NCBI GenBank assembly: GCA_029960065.1
Contig: JASCOF010000001.1
Span: forward strand, 1 to 64,000
Reading direction: 5' to 3'
DNA: 64,000 nucleotides
Origin: Flavobacteriaceae bacterium PS02336
Lineage (GTDB): Bacteria > Bacteroidota > Bacteroidia > Flavobacteriales > Flavobacteriaceae
This document shows positions 55,655-64,000 of this stretch, in pieces. The number at the start of each line of letters is the position of its first letter. Within the stretch, counting starts at the first letter, position 1. Both the position numbers and the translations under genes were made by a program. The notes under the pieces were generated by a model. It saw nothing but the letters and a program-made list of their open reading frames with translations. It made no database searches and was not told the origin of the DNA.

Positions 55655-55662
55655 CAAAAGTA
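55655..55662 (-). promoter_or_regulatory. Promoter -7 element for tpx
   Basis: TACTTTTG on the minus strand, perfect TAnnTTTG match, 27 bp before the tpx start. Confidence 0.6.
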
Positions 55663-56313
55663 AGGATTAATATTTGAATCTAAAAGTATTTGTTATGGGT
55701 TTAAGGAGAGATTAAGGATGGTTTTTGGATGCCCTCGAATTCAGGAATTTGCAATTTATTTTGCAAAATTATTTCTATTGATAACTTTTATTTTGAGAGA
55801 TTATTGTTGGGCTTTTGTTTTACGCAGATTTTATAGATTGTATGGGGTTTAATCTCATTTTTTGTCAGGCTGAGCAAAGTCGAAGCCTGCGTATGCGGCT
55901 CCGCAATCTGGATCCGCAATCTTTTTTAAAATACTTTGTGGGGCTTCGACTTCGCTCAGCCTGACAATTCGCTGTCAATAAATATAAACGTCAATTGAAA
56001 CCGTTTATCCGCGAGAGGGATAGGAGCTGGCTACCGAAGTAGCGCGGATAGCCCGACAGTATTTGGGAAAATGGGCGAATAGAGACAAAGTATGTTTGCC
56101 CATTTTTTCAAATACTGTCTCGCCCTTATTATTTTAGATTTTAGAGGATAGATTTGAGATTTACTTTGTGCGGGCTTCGACTTCGCTCGGCTTGACAAAG
56201 ATTACGTGAAAACTGAAAAAGGCTGCTGAGACTGTAAACTAAAAAAGCGTCTCTAAAATAGAAACGCTTTCTCAGGCTTGTTTTTTGTTTTTTATTTGAA
56301 AAAGAGGTCGATA
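55663..56313. repeat. Repeat-rich intergenic region
   Basis: No gene in about 650 bp. Contains inverted copies of a 24-bp GC-richer element (GTCAGGCTGAGCAAAGTCGA at 55864, reversed at 55942-55965, a third at 56173-56196), a long hairpin at 56055-56119 (20 of 22 pairs, arms GACAGTATTTG.. and its complement) and a GCGAGAGGGATAGGAGC ... GCGGATAGCCCGAC segment (56010-56056). Similar text is common between genes of Flavobacterium genomes in my memory, so this is likely a dispersed family; I could not search it. Confidence 0.7.
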
Positions 56314-56571
56314 TTATTTATCGATTGAACCTAAAACACGTTTCATAAATGTGTTTAAAGCTTCTTTTTTATCTGTTCCCTGCGCAACTAATTTTTGAAC
56401 TTCAAGTGCGCCGTACATATTTGAAATCAATTCGCCGATTACGTCTAATTCTTCGTCTTTTAGAGAAGGAATTTCTGTCATCGCTTCTAGTACTTCAATC
56501 GTTTCAATGATATAATCCTGATCGTTTTCTTCGATGAATTGCGTTAAATGCTTTATTACTGGTAATTTCAT
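56314..56571 (-). CDS. DUF6952-like small protein
   Basis: 85 aa, helical, acidic (MKLPVIKHLTQFIEENDQDY ...). It matches my memory of DUF6952, a small Bacteroidota family often next to thioredoxin genes, as here. Function unknown. It may be cotranscribed with the thioredoxin and AhpC genes upstream despite the repeat-filled spacer. Confidence 0.75.
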   Translation of the reverse strand: MKLPVIKHLTQFIEENDQDYIIETIEVLEAMTEIPSLKDEELDVIGELISNMYGALEVQKLVAQGTDKKEALNTFMKRVLGSIDK

Positions 56572-56582
56572 AGTTTAGATTT

Positions 56583-56662
56583 CTTAGATTTTTAGACATT
56601 CTTAGACTTCTTAGACTTTTTTTTAAATTATAGACAACATCTAAGAAGTCTAAAAATCTAAG
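56583..56662. repeat. CTTAG-rich inverted repeat between genes
   Basis: Segments rich in CTTAGA/TCTAAG form an inverted repeat: CTTAGATTTTTAGAC near 56583 against GTCTAAAAATCTAAG near 56648-56662. An RNA hairpin could slow transcription into the downstream gene. Confidence 0.7.
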
Positions 56663-56682
56663 TTAGTCTAATTCGTCTACAT

Positions 56683-56991
56683 TTAAGCAATTGCGTTTAC
56701 AAGATCGATTAAAACTTCTTGTTTATTAGTCTGAGTTTCTCCAACTAATTGTCCGTTTACGAAAGTTGCAAATGTTGGCAGGTTGCTCACATTAGCTAAT
56801 TTTCTTGATTCAGGAGAATTTTCTGCATCAACCAAAACAAAAGTGATAGCTTCATTTTCTGTTGCTAATTTTTTGAATTTTGGTTTCATAATACGGCAGT
56901 TTCCACACCATGATGCTGAATATTGTACTACTACTTTTTCGTTTTTAGCAACTAAATCTGCTAACGTATCTTCGTTTAAGTCGATTAACAT
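56683..56991 (-). CDS. Thioredoxin family protein
   Basis: 102 aa with the active site WCGNC (C29, C32) and SWCGNCRIMKPKFKKLATEN. CGNC instead of CGPC is common in Bacteroidota relatives and may alter redox potential. Placed between AhpC and the DUF6952-like gene, it probably supports peroxide defence. Confidence 0.93.
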   Translation of the reverse strand: MLIDLNEDTLADLVAKNEKVVVQYSASWCGNCRIMKPKFKKLATENEAITFVLVDAENSPESRKLANVSNLPTFATFVNGQLVGETQTNKQEVLIDLVNAIA

Positions 56992-57002
56992 AGTTTTTAT
57001 TT

Positions 57003-57220
57003 TTAAGACACTAAGTTGCTAAGGTTCTAAGATGCTAAGTTTGCTCTCGAACCGAATAACTTTGTGTGGATTTATTTGATGTTTTTTTTAAGTCGTTGAG
57101 ATTCTAAGATCTAAGTTTAATCTTAGAATCTCTTGACTTTTATTGTAGAATTGTATTTAAGATTCAAAAGTTAAGTTAAAAAACTTAGCATCTTAGAACC
57201 TTAGTATCTTAGCAGCTTAA
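57003..57220. repeat. Nested CTAAG inverted repeats
   Basis: Two 40-bp arms (57003-57042 and 57181-57220) are inverted copies with about 85 percent identity, built of CTAAG units. A smaller perfect inverted repeat, GAGATTCTAAGAT (57098-57110) with its complement at 57120-57132, lies between. The right arm includes the AhpC stop codon. Confidence 0.85.
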
Positions 57221-57855
57221 TTAGCGCTTAAGTATTCAGCTGTACTGATTCTGTCTGCAGACATAGCTTCTTTACCAGCTTCCCAGTTTGCAGGACAAAC
57301 TTCACCTTTAGTTTGGATGTGTGTGTAAGCATCAACCATTCTTAAGTATTCGTTTACGTTACGTCCTAATGGCATATCGTTTACACTTTCGTGGAAGATT
57401 TTTCCAGTTTCGTCAATAAGGTAAGTAGCTCTGTAAGTTACGTTTGAACCTTCGATGATAACTGAATCAGTATCTTCACTATAGCTTGTAGATTCGATAT
57501 CAAGAATACCTAAAATGTTAGCTAAGTTACGGTTTGTATCTGCTAAGATTGGGTAAGTAACACCTTCGATTCCACCATTGTTTTTTGGAGTATTTAACCA
57601 AGCAAAGTGAACTTCGTTTGTATCACAAGAAGCACCAATTACGATAGTATTTCTTTGCTCAAATTCTGGTAATGCAGCTTGAAAGGCGTGTAATTCTGTT
57701 GGACATACAAAAGTAAAATCTTTTGGGTACCAAAATAAAAGTACTTTTTTATTGTTGTTTACTGCTTCTTCAAAAATGTTGATTTTTAAATTGTCACCCA
57801 TTTCTGAGATAGCATCTACTGCAATACTTGGGAATTTTTTTCCTACTAAAGACAT
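57217..57855 (-). CDS. Peroxiredoxin, AhpC type
   Basis: 212-aa typical 2-Cys peroxiredoxin. The peroxidatic cysteine is C51 in FTFVCPTELHAF and the resolving one lies in EVCPANWEAG near the C-terminus. It lowers peroxides using reductant from thioredoxin or AhpF. First gene of the redox group and preceded by a good promoter. Confidence 0.95.
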   Translation of the reverse strand: MSLVGKKFPSIAVDAISEMGDNLKINIFEEAVNNNKKVLLFWYPKDFTFVCPTELHAFQAALPEFEQRNTIVIGASCDTNEVHFAWLNTPKNNGGIEGVTYPILADTNRNLANILGILDIESTSYSEDTDSVIIEGSNVTYRATYLIDETGKIFHESVNDMPLGRNVNEYLRMVDAYTHIQTKGEVCPANWEAGKEAMSADRISTAEYLSAN

Positions 57856-57890
57856 AATTTTCGTTTTACGTTAAATATTTATTTCTGGTG

Positions 57891-57922
57891 CAAAAGTAGG
57901 GTATAAGTACAGGCACTTACAA
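57891..57922 (-). promoter_or_regulatory. Promoter of the AhpC gene
   Basis: TTG (57920-57922), 21 bp, TACTTTTG (57891-57898) on the minus strand: the complete flavobacterial pattern. It gives a leader of about 30 nt. Confidence 0.82.
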
Positions 57923-57980
57923 TAAGATGTGATTATTAATATTTATAAGTTGATAAATTTTGACTATTAAGCGTTTTAAC

Positions 57981-59594
57981 TTATTGAATTTCAATGTTTA
58001 CTGGGAGAATGCCGTTTGAACTAATTTTGTCTAAAAATTGAATTCCTGCTATTTTTTGAAATTCTTCAAAATCCTGATACGCCTCAACTAATCCTGAAGC
58101 CTTTTGTAAATTTGGAATAATGGGTAAAACATACGGATTTCCGAAAACGTAAACGATACATTTTTTGGTTTGGAGCAAACTTGAAAGCAGTTCAAAAACT
58201 TCATTGTTCACTTCGAAATTATTCAGAGGTTTTGCTTTTGGAACAAATAATGAAAGGATTAAGGTTTCGAAATTTTCTAATTGTTTTTTGATTAAGGAAA
58301 TATCTGAAACTTCTAGATTTTCAAAAGCAAATTCTGGGGAATCCAGTTTTGAATTTAATGTTTTGAAAAATGTATTTTCGGTATTTTTATATAAACTCAG
58401 CTTAGCTAATTTGTTGTTTTTATGAGCTTCAAAAGCTAATTCTTGGCTTGAGTTGTCTATAATTTTAGTAATTGCATTTTGAGCAATTTCTAAGTTTATT
58501 TCTGATGTTTTTTCAAAATTTAATTCGCCAGAAACAGCGGTATTTCCAGATAGAATTCCTGCTTTTTCTTTCGCTTTCATAATTCGGTTATAGCTTTCGA
58601 AAATACGGTCTGGAGAAGCATTTTTATAGATCGCTTCAATTCCTTCAGGGACATTTTCGGCGAAGCATAAAACATCATTTCCTGCGTTGAAAGCTTCCCA
58701 TTCTAATTGTCCTTTTGTTTCGTACAATTTAGAAACGCTGTGCATGTTTAAAGCATCTGAAATTACCAAACCGTCATAACCTAATTTGTCACGCAAAAGA
58801 TCTTGAATTACGGCTTTTGATAAAGTTGCCGAGGTATCTTTTCCGTCATTTAAACTCGGAACAGCCAAATGCCCGATCATAATCGAATCGACATTATTTT
58901 CAATTCCTTTTATAAATGGATATAATTCGTTTTCCATCAATTCTTCTAAAGTTTCTTTTAAAACCGGAAGCCCTAAATGCGAATCGACGTTTGTATTTCC
59001 GTGTCCGGGAAAATGTTTAAGACAGCCTAAAACACCAACTTCAGACATTCCTTTTAAATATTCAATTGAAAAATCGGCTACTTTTTCTTTGTTTTCACCA
59101 AAAGAACGATAGCCAATAACGGGATTATTGGGATTGTTGTTAATATCTGCCAAAGGCGATAAATTATATTGAATTCCGGCAGCTTTTAAATCTAAACCAA
59201 TTTGTTTTCCAACTTCGTAAACTAAATTTGATTTGTCTTTTGGCAAAGCGCCAAGTGTGATCGCATACGGATATTGCGGTGTTTTTTCGATTCGCATTGC
59301 TAATCCCCATTCGGCATCAATACTGATTAAAAGTGGAGTTGAAGCGGCTTTTTGATAACGAACAATTAGAGCTTTAATTTTTTCGTAGCTGTCGTCATTA
59401 AAAACAACTTTTTTCTTGCTTTCATAATTGGTTGCAGCGCTCGCACGACTGTGAAAAAACGTCAGTCCGCCAATATTATGTTCTTTGATCAAACGTTCGG
59501 TTTCTTGAATATTTTCTTCTGTATCGTTGATAAAAACGGCAGGGAAGAAAAATTGTCCTATTCTTTGTCGTAATGCTTCGGCAGTAATTTTCAT
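57981..59594 (-). CDS. Family 3 glycoside hydrolase, NagZ-like
   Basis: 537 aa. Residues 1-340 form the family 3 TIM barrel with the NagZ signature KHFPGHGNTNVDSH (193-206), whose Asp-His pair is the acid/base dyad, and a nucleophile Asp in GLVISDALNM. A C-terminal alpha/beta domain of about 190 residues follows, as in other Bacteroidota NagZ-like enzymes. It should remove N-acetylglucosamine from anhydromuropeptides. No signal peptide, so cytoplasmic. AmpG-like and NagX-like neighbours support peptidoglycan recycling. Confidence 0.9.
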   Translation of the reverse strand: MKITAEALRQRIGQFFFPAVFINDTEENIQETERLIKEHNIGGLTFFHSRASAATNYESKKKVVFNDDSYEKIKALIVRYQKAASTPLLISIDAEWGLAMRIEKTPQYPYAITLGALPKDKSNLVYEVGKQIGLDLKAAGIQYNLSPLADINNNPNNPVIGYRSFGENKEKVADFSIEYLKGMSEVGVLGCLKHFPGHGNTNVDSHLGLPVLKETLEELMENELYPFIKGIENNVDSIMIGHLAVPSLNDGKDTSATLSKAVIQDLLRDKLGYDGLVISDALNMHSVSKLYETKGQLEWEAFNAGNDVLCFAENVPEGIEAIYKNASPDRIFESYNRIMKAKEKAGILSGNTAVSGELNFEKTSEINLEIAQNAITKIIDNSSQELAFEAHKNNKLAKLSLYKNTENTFFKTLNSKLDSPEFAFENLEVSDISLIKKQLENFETLILSLFVPKAKPLNNFEVNNEVFELLSSLLQTKKCIVYVFGNPYVLPIIPNLQKASGLVEAYQDFEEFQKIAGIQFLDKISSNGILPVNIEIQ

Positions 59595-59596
59595 TA

Positions 59597-60047
59597 TTAT
59601 AAAGTCTTTTTCATGCAGACACTATTATCCATTTTTTCGTAAGGAGGATAATTTGGAATGATGATGTAATTTAATTTTTGATATAAGTTAATAGCCTCTG
59701 GCTGATTTTTTCCAGTTTCTAAAATAGTGTAAATGTAACCGACTTCTTTTGCCCAGATTTCTAACTCTTTTAGAATGGCAGAAGCGATTCCTTTTTTGCG
59801 TTGGTCAGGATGAACAAAACATTCTTTTTATTTCAGTTGTGCCGCTTTCTTTCTCTCTAAAAGCACCACAGCCTACGGGAATGTCGTTTTCATAATAAAC
59901 CAAAACATGCTTTATTTTATCTGTTTTATTATACTGATTGTAAAAAGCATGATCTGCGCCATCTCTAACTGCTAATTCTTGATCTAATAAAACAACCAAG
60001 TTTACAAAATCAATATCGTCTGAGTTGGTTCTTTTTAGGTTAATCAT
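59597..60047 (-). pseudogene. GNAT acetyltransferase with a frameshift
   Basis: The N-terminal 80 codons (MINLKRTNSDDIDF ... REKESGTTEIKRMF) run into a stop near 59805. Removing one T from the TTTT in ATGTTTTGTTC (about 59815-59823) restores a continuous GNAT frame, RMFVHPDQRKKGIASAILKE and on to KKTL with a TAA at 59597-59599. The acetyl-CoA-binding motif Q-R-K-K-G-I-A lies in the restored part. Either the gene is dead by a one-base insertion in a homopolymer, or the sequence has an error. The stop is 2 bp before the NagZ-like start. Confidence 0.8.
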
Positions 60048-60072
60048 GATTTCTAGATACTTAAAAGTACTT

Positions 60073-60414
60073 TTATTTCAATTTTGCTTTCTTTTGTTTT
60101 GCTAATTGTTTTTGGGTTTCAATGGCTTTTTCTAGTCGGTTTTTGAATCTGAAAAGTTTTGGAAGTCCTTCCAGTCTGTCTTCAATTGTAATTTCTTCGT
60201 AAACTAAAATGGCTTTTTCTAAAACCCTAATTTCGTTTTCAAGATCGTTTTGGTTTTTGTAAATCGTAGCGAGTCGATCGTACGGATGATTTCCTTTAAA
60301 GCTTTCTGCGACATTTTCTTCATACAATTCAATTGCTTTTTCAAGATTTCCATTTTTCTCGAACTCAGCTCCTTTCAGATTTCTTTCGGCCTGCAAATTT
60401 TCATTGATTTCCAT
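60073..60414 (-). CDS. Small tetratricopeptide-like protein
   Basis: 113 aa, all helical, with two TPR-like repeats (GAEFEKNGNLEKAIELYEEN and YDRLATIYKNQNDLENEIRV). It probably mediates protein contacts. Cytoplasmic. It lies 30 bp after the AmpG-like gene in the same operon. Confidence 0.75.
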   Translation of the reverse strand: MEINENLQAERNLKGAEFEKNGNLEKAIELYEENVAESFKGNHPYDRLATIYKNQNDLENEIRVLEKAILVYEEITIEDRLEGLPKLFRFKNRLEKAIETQKQLAKQKKAKLK

Positions 60415-60444
60415 ATGTAAGAGTTTGATTTGGGGTGAAACTTC

Positions 60445-61707
60445 TTATGATTTTTTCCCAAAATCTTTTGGGAAAACTAAAAAACGTGATAAAATAAGAC
60501 CTGGAATTGTAGCTAATAAAACCCAAACAAAGAAGTTTTGATAGCCTAAATATTGTTGTATAAATCCGCTTAACATTCCCGGAAGCATCATTCCTAATGC
60601 CATGAAACCAGTTGCAAGTGCATAATGCGCTGTTTTTGATTCTCCTTCTGCAACATGAATTAGATACATCATAAAAGCAGTAAAACCAAAACCGTAACCA
60701 AATTGTTCTAAAATTACTACGATATAAATATAATAAATTGACGCTGGGTGAAAAAATGCCAGTAAAATGAATCCGATAATGGGTAAATGCATTGCTAGAA
60801 ACATCGGAAACATCCATTTGGTTAGACCATGTCTGGAAATGGCAATTCCGCCTAAAATCCCGCCTAAGGTCAATGCAGCTACACCAAAAGTTCCATAAAT
60901 GATTCCAACGGCTTCGGTATCTAATCCCATTCCTCCTAATTCTTTTCCATCCAATAAAAACGGACTTAGCATTTTAAGCAATTGCGATTCTCCTAATCTA
61001 AATACCAAAACAAAAGTTAGAATTAATCCGATTTGTTTTTTCTTGAAGAAACTGATGAAAATAGTTCCAAAGTTTTGATTTTGATGCGCTTCTTTATTTT
61101 CAGCGGCATTAATTTCATTTTTTGGCGTAAAGATGAAATTGTAAATCGTAATGAAAGTCATTAGTAAACCAACACAAATCATAGTATAAGACCAAGCTTT
61201 TGTATTGTCTCCATATTTATGTTCTAAATATCCCGCAAAAAGTACCACCAATCCGTTTCCAGCAAGCATGGAAAGTCTATAGAAAGTACTTCTGATTCCG
61301 ATAAAGAAAGATTGTTTATCTTCGGGTAAAACCAATAAATAGAAACCGTCGGTCGCAATATCATTTGAAGCAGAAGCAAAAGCGGCAACCCAGAATATGG
61401 CTAATGACATCATGAAAAATCCATTTGTTGGAATCGCTAATCCGACCAGTAAAAAGGCAATTGAAATTAATAACTGCATGGATAAAAACCATTTTCTTTT
61501 GGTTCCAACTAATTCAATAAGTGGACTCCAAAGTGGCTTGACTACCCAAGGAAGGTATAATAAACTGGTATAGACTCCAATGTCTTCATTTGAAATTCCC
61601 AGATTTTTGTACATAATTACCGAAACCGAAATAATTATGGCATATGGCAATCCAGAAGCAAAGTTCAGAAGTGGAATCCAGAACCAAGGTTTATTATCTA
61701 TTTTCAT
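60445..61707 (-). CDS. AmpG-like MFS permease
   Basis: 420 aa, about 12 membrane helices, with the AmpG/major-facilitator pattern (FASGLPYAIIISVSVIMYKN, KPLWSPLIELVGTKRKW, ASASNDIATDGFYLLVLPED). It should import peptidoglycan fragments into the cytoplasm, where the NagZ-like enzyme acts. It overlaps the glycosidase-like gene upstream by 14 bp. Confidence 0.85.
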   Translation of the reverse strand: MKIDNKPWFWIPLLNFASGLPYAIIISVSVIMYKNLGISNEDIGVYTSLLYLPWVVKPLWSPLIELVGTKRKWFLSMQLLISIAFLLVGLAIPTNGFFMMSLAIFWVAAFASASNDIATDGFYLLVLPEDKQSFFIGIRSTFYRLSMLAGNGLVVLFAGYLEHKYGDNTKAWSYTMICVGLLMTFITIYNFIFTPKNEINAAENKEAHQNQNFGTIFISFFKKKQIGLILTFVLVFRLGESQLLKMLSPFLLDGKELGGMGLDTEAVGIIYGTFGVAALTLGGILGGIAISRHGLTKWMFPMFLAMHLPIIGFILLAFFHPASIYYIYIVVILEQFGYGFGFTAFMMYLIHVAEGESKTAHYALATGFMALGMMLPGMLSGFIQQYLGYQNFFVWVLLATIPGLILSRFLVFPKDFGKKS

Positions 61708-63283
61708 TTGGCTGTGCAGGTATATAATTTTTAAATGGTTTTTTTAGATCAATCGCTGTAGGTGAACTTTCATTGGCATAATAATCAATAAAAGTTACAG
61801 CGCAAGCTTTGTAAAGATTCAGTTTTCCTGCTGCAATGGAGAAAGTGATTTTTCCATCAACTTCTTTAATGGTTACTTTTTCTACAATTTTTGTAGCATC
61901 GTTAACGTCGATTTTTGAAATATGTTCTCCTCCGTAAACAACCATATAACGAACTTTGGTATTCAGCGGACTTTTAAATGTAAAATTGTAGCGAATGCTG
62001 TCTTTATTGTACTCAATCGCTTTTGGCGTATCAATAATTACATGTCTTAAATTAGGAACTGCTGCAGGAAGCGCAGGATATTTATATTGATTTTCTTCTA
62101 AATGGCGAACCACATCAAAGTTTTTGCCCATGAACCATTTTGAACTGAAATAAGCACTTCCGGAAACGTTTTTGAAACTTCTTGCAAAGTCAATCTGCGT
62201 TGGAATTTCGGTCATATAATTCCAGTTTTTATCTGAGTCGCCTCTAATTTTATAAGAAGCATGACCAATATAAACGGCAGTATTATTTGAGTTTTCAGAC
62301 CACCATTTTACCAATTTCGAATAAGATGCTCTTGTATTGTTCATACTCCAATACAATTGAGGCAGAATATAATCGATCCATTTTTGATCCATCCATAACA
62401 TTGGATCTGCGTATAAATCATCGTAATTTGAAGTCGACTGCGTTTCGGAACCTCTCGGATCTTGCGATTTATTACGCCAAACCCCAAACGGACTAATTCC
62501 GAACTGCACCCAAGGTTTGCTTTCTTTTATAGTTGTTGAAATAGCGTGTACAAAGTTGCTCACATTCGCTCGTCGCCAATCGGCAAGACTTAAACCTGCG
62601 CCATATTTTCTAAAAGAAGCGGTATCATTAAAAACTTTTCCAGGTACAGCATATGGATAAAAATAATCATCAAAATGAATGGCATCAATATCATATTTGT
62701 CTACCACTTCTTTAACCACTTTAGTTAAATGCGCCTGAACTTCTGGTAAAGCAGGATCATAGTATAATTTCCCGCCGTATTCGATCATCCATTCCGGATG
62801 TTTGAAAACGTCATGTCCTGGACTTAAAAGGTTTTTATTTAAATCGAAAGTAGCACGATACGGATTCAGCCAAGCATGAAATTCAAATCCTCTAGCATGC
62901 GCCTGCTCAATCATCCATGCCAATGTATCATAATACGGATTTGGTGCAATACCTTCTTTCCCTGTTAAAAAACGAGACCAAGGCGCAAATTCAGAAGGAT
63001 AAATGGCATCGCCAACACTTCGAACCTGAACAATTACGGCATTGTAATTCAGTTTTTTATAGGCTTCTAAAATTTCAAGATAATCCGCTTTTTCTTTCTC
63101 TACGTTATCTGTTGCTGTTTTTGGCCAGTCAATATTTACTACGGTTGCAATCCAGACACCTCTAAATTCATTTTTAGGATGCATTGTTTTTTCCTGCGCT
63201 TGAGAAAGAGTCGAAAAGAAAAATAGAGATAGAATAGAGAATATTAAATACTGACTTTTATGCATTTCAATGTTTTTTAACAA
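61694..63283 (-). CDS. Family-10-like glycoside hydrolase (YngK type)
   Basis: 529 aa, exported: signal peptide about MHKSQYLIFSILSLFFFSTL ending at SQAQ (the true start may be the ATG at 63265). The (N)EFRGVWIATVVNIDWP opening and HAWLNPYRA, YDIDAIHFDDYFYPY and QFGISPFGVWRN segments are characteristic of glycosyl hydrolase-like family 10 (GHL10/DUF187). The acidic DDY pair may be catalytic. It probably processes wall or surface polysaccharide in the periplasm. Confidence 0.88.
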   Translation of the reverse strand: MLKNIEMHKSQYLIFSILSLFFFSTLSQAQEKTMHPKNEFRGVWIATVVNIDWPKTATDNVEKEKADYLEILEAYKKLNYNAVIVQVRSVGDAIYPSEFAPWSRFLTGKEGIAPNPYYDTLAWMIEQAHARGFEFHAWLNPYRATFDLNKNLLSPGHDVFKHPEWMIEYGGKLYYDPALPEVQAHLTKVVKEVVDKYDIDAIHFDDYFYPYAVPGKVFNDTASFRKYGAGLSLADWRRANVSNFVHAISTTIKESKPWVQFGISPFGVWRNKSQDPRGSETQSTSNYDDLYADPMLWMDQKWIDYILPQLYWSMNNTRASYSKLVKWWSENSNNTAVYIGHASYKIRGDSDKNWNYMTEIPTQIDFARSFKNVSGSAYFSSKWFMGKNFDVVRHLEENQYKYPALPAAVPNLRHVIIDTPKAIEYNKDSIRYNFTFKSPLNTKVRYMVVYGGEHISKIDVNDATKIVEKVTIKEVDGKITFSIAAGKLNLYKACAVTFIDYYANESSPTAIDLKKPFKNYIPAQPNENR

Positions 63284-63358
63284 AAACCAAAAATAGTTTT
63301 TTTAGATGATTAAAGGAAATTTAAATTTCGCAATAATAATACCATACTTTCTGAAATG

Positions 63359-64000
63359 CTAAACTTTGAATATCAGTTTCCTTTTATATAAAATCCATAA
63401 GATAATTGACCAGAAAAGCGCATAAGCCAGTGCATAAGCCAAAGATGCATTTAATGGATTTTCAAAATTAGGAACAATCCCAAATTGGTATACATAGGCT
63501 TGAAAACCAATTTCTTCACCGCCAATTTCTGGATTTTGCATTTTTATAGAACTCATCACTCTCGGAATTATTCCAGAAAAGTAAAATACAATCATTGGAT
63601 TTACACCCCAGATTAAAAACAATTTGGCCCACTTTTTATAATTTGCCACATCAATAACATAATACAGAAAGGTCAAGCATAAAGTAGCAATACCACCAGT
63701 GTACAGAACATAAGAGCTTGTCCAAAGTGATTTGTTAATTGGGAAAATAATATTCCAAAGTAATCCAGAGATCAATAGGACAATTCCTGCGATTGCCAGT
63801 TTTTTTACAATTTCGATTTTGGTAGCAGATAAATTTAAAATTTGTCCAATGAACATTCCAGTGATTCCAGTTGCAATGGCTGGTAAAGTGCTTAAAATTC
63901 CTTCCGGATCCCAAGTTTTAGAAACGCTCCAAAGGTGTCCGTTTAAAAGTAAATTATCGAGCCAAGCTGCCAAATTAGTACCTTTTTCAAAATTGGCTTC
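63359..64000 (-). CDS. NagX-like DUF5009 membrane protein, 3' part
   Basis: The gene runs off the right edge; the frame is open to position 64000 and no start is seen. The visible 213 residues have six membrane helices and resemble the C-terminal part of DUF5009 / NagX-type acyltransferases (FDPEGILSTLPAIATGITGM-like, LIWGVNPMIVFYFSGI). In this family an amino-sugar is thought to be acetylated or transported. It is the first visible gene of the recycling operon. Confidence 0.82.
   Translation of the reverse strand, partial: EANFEKGTNLAAWLDNLLLNGHLWSVSKTWDPEGILSTLPAIATGITGMFIGQILNLSATKIEIVKKLAIAGIVLLISGLLWNIIFPINKSLWTSSYVLYTGGIATLCLTFLYYVIDVANYKKWAKLFLIWGVNPMIVFYFSGIIPRVMSSIKMQNPEIGGEEIGFQAYVYQFGIVPNFENPLNASLAYALAYALFWSIILWILYKRKLIFKV

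Overview
The window looks like a chromosomal segment of a low-GC Bacteroidota bacterium, most likely Flavobacterium or a close relative. Supporting signs are promoters of the TTG / TAnnTTTG type (for example at 57891 and 39964), few Shine-Dalgarno sites, and flavobacterial housekeeping genes: biotin synthase, RibBA with a decayed cyclohydrolase half, FtsK-LolA-LptF order, a DUF6952-like gene beside thioredoxin and AhpC, and an AmpG/NagZ group. No database search was possible, so family names come from motifs and remembered family patterns.

Layout. 1-240: a hexanucleotide tandem repeat, possibly the end of a plus-strand gene, then a terminator. 247-4829: a DsbD-type thiol reductase, a class V aminotransferase and, convergent to them, bioB. 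5054-40708: a 36-kb accessory island, almost all on the minus strand, read from about 40 kb down to 5 kb. It starts with a phage-type switch: an S24 repressor facing an early promoter, with two matching operators. The early genes follow: a 44-aa ORF, a 91-aa ORF, a DUF3164-like protein as in Mu-like phages, small ORFs and an 81-aa HTH-like protein. Next come a lysis cassette (single-TM coiled-coil protein, CHAP endolysin, unimolecular-spanin-like lipoprotein), two large unknown proteins (731 and 606 aa), a membrane protein, and a repeat-rich segment with a REP-associated tyrosine transposase. The last part holds a fibre gene and a long operon with proteins of 2460 and 1949 aa, a phage-tail-like fibre, a tail-assembly-chaperone-like protein, two DUF5977-like proteins and three more fibre paralogues. 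No capsid, portal, terminase, tail tube, sheath, integrase or MuA/MuB gene is visible.

The most notable observation is a dyad, TTACA-N4-TGTAA, found 180-270 bp upstream of three separate minus-strand units: the lysis operon, the lone fibre gene and the giant-protein operon. This suggests one regulator switches on lysis and giant/fibre protein synthesis together. The giant and fibre proteins lack signal peptides, so lysis-dependent release (type-10-secretion-like) or a reduced particle is a plausible reading. This is inference.

40976-48423: an L,D-transpeptidase, a small unknown gene, a type II restriction-modification pair, and a Upf1-like SF1 helicase gene broken by one in-frame stop and lying between two identical tRNA-Ser(UGA) genes; this is probably a defence hotspot. 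48575-55628: core genes (thioesterase, ribBA, lptF/G, lolA, ftsK, dgkA, tpx). 55629-57220: repeat-rich intergenic DNA around a redox group (DUF6952-like, thioredoxin, AhpC). 57981-64000: a probable peptidoglycan-recycling operon (NagX-like, family-10-like glycosidase, AmpG-like, TPR protein, a frameshifted GNAT, NagZ-like), cut by the right edge.
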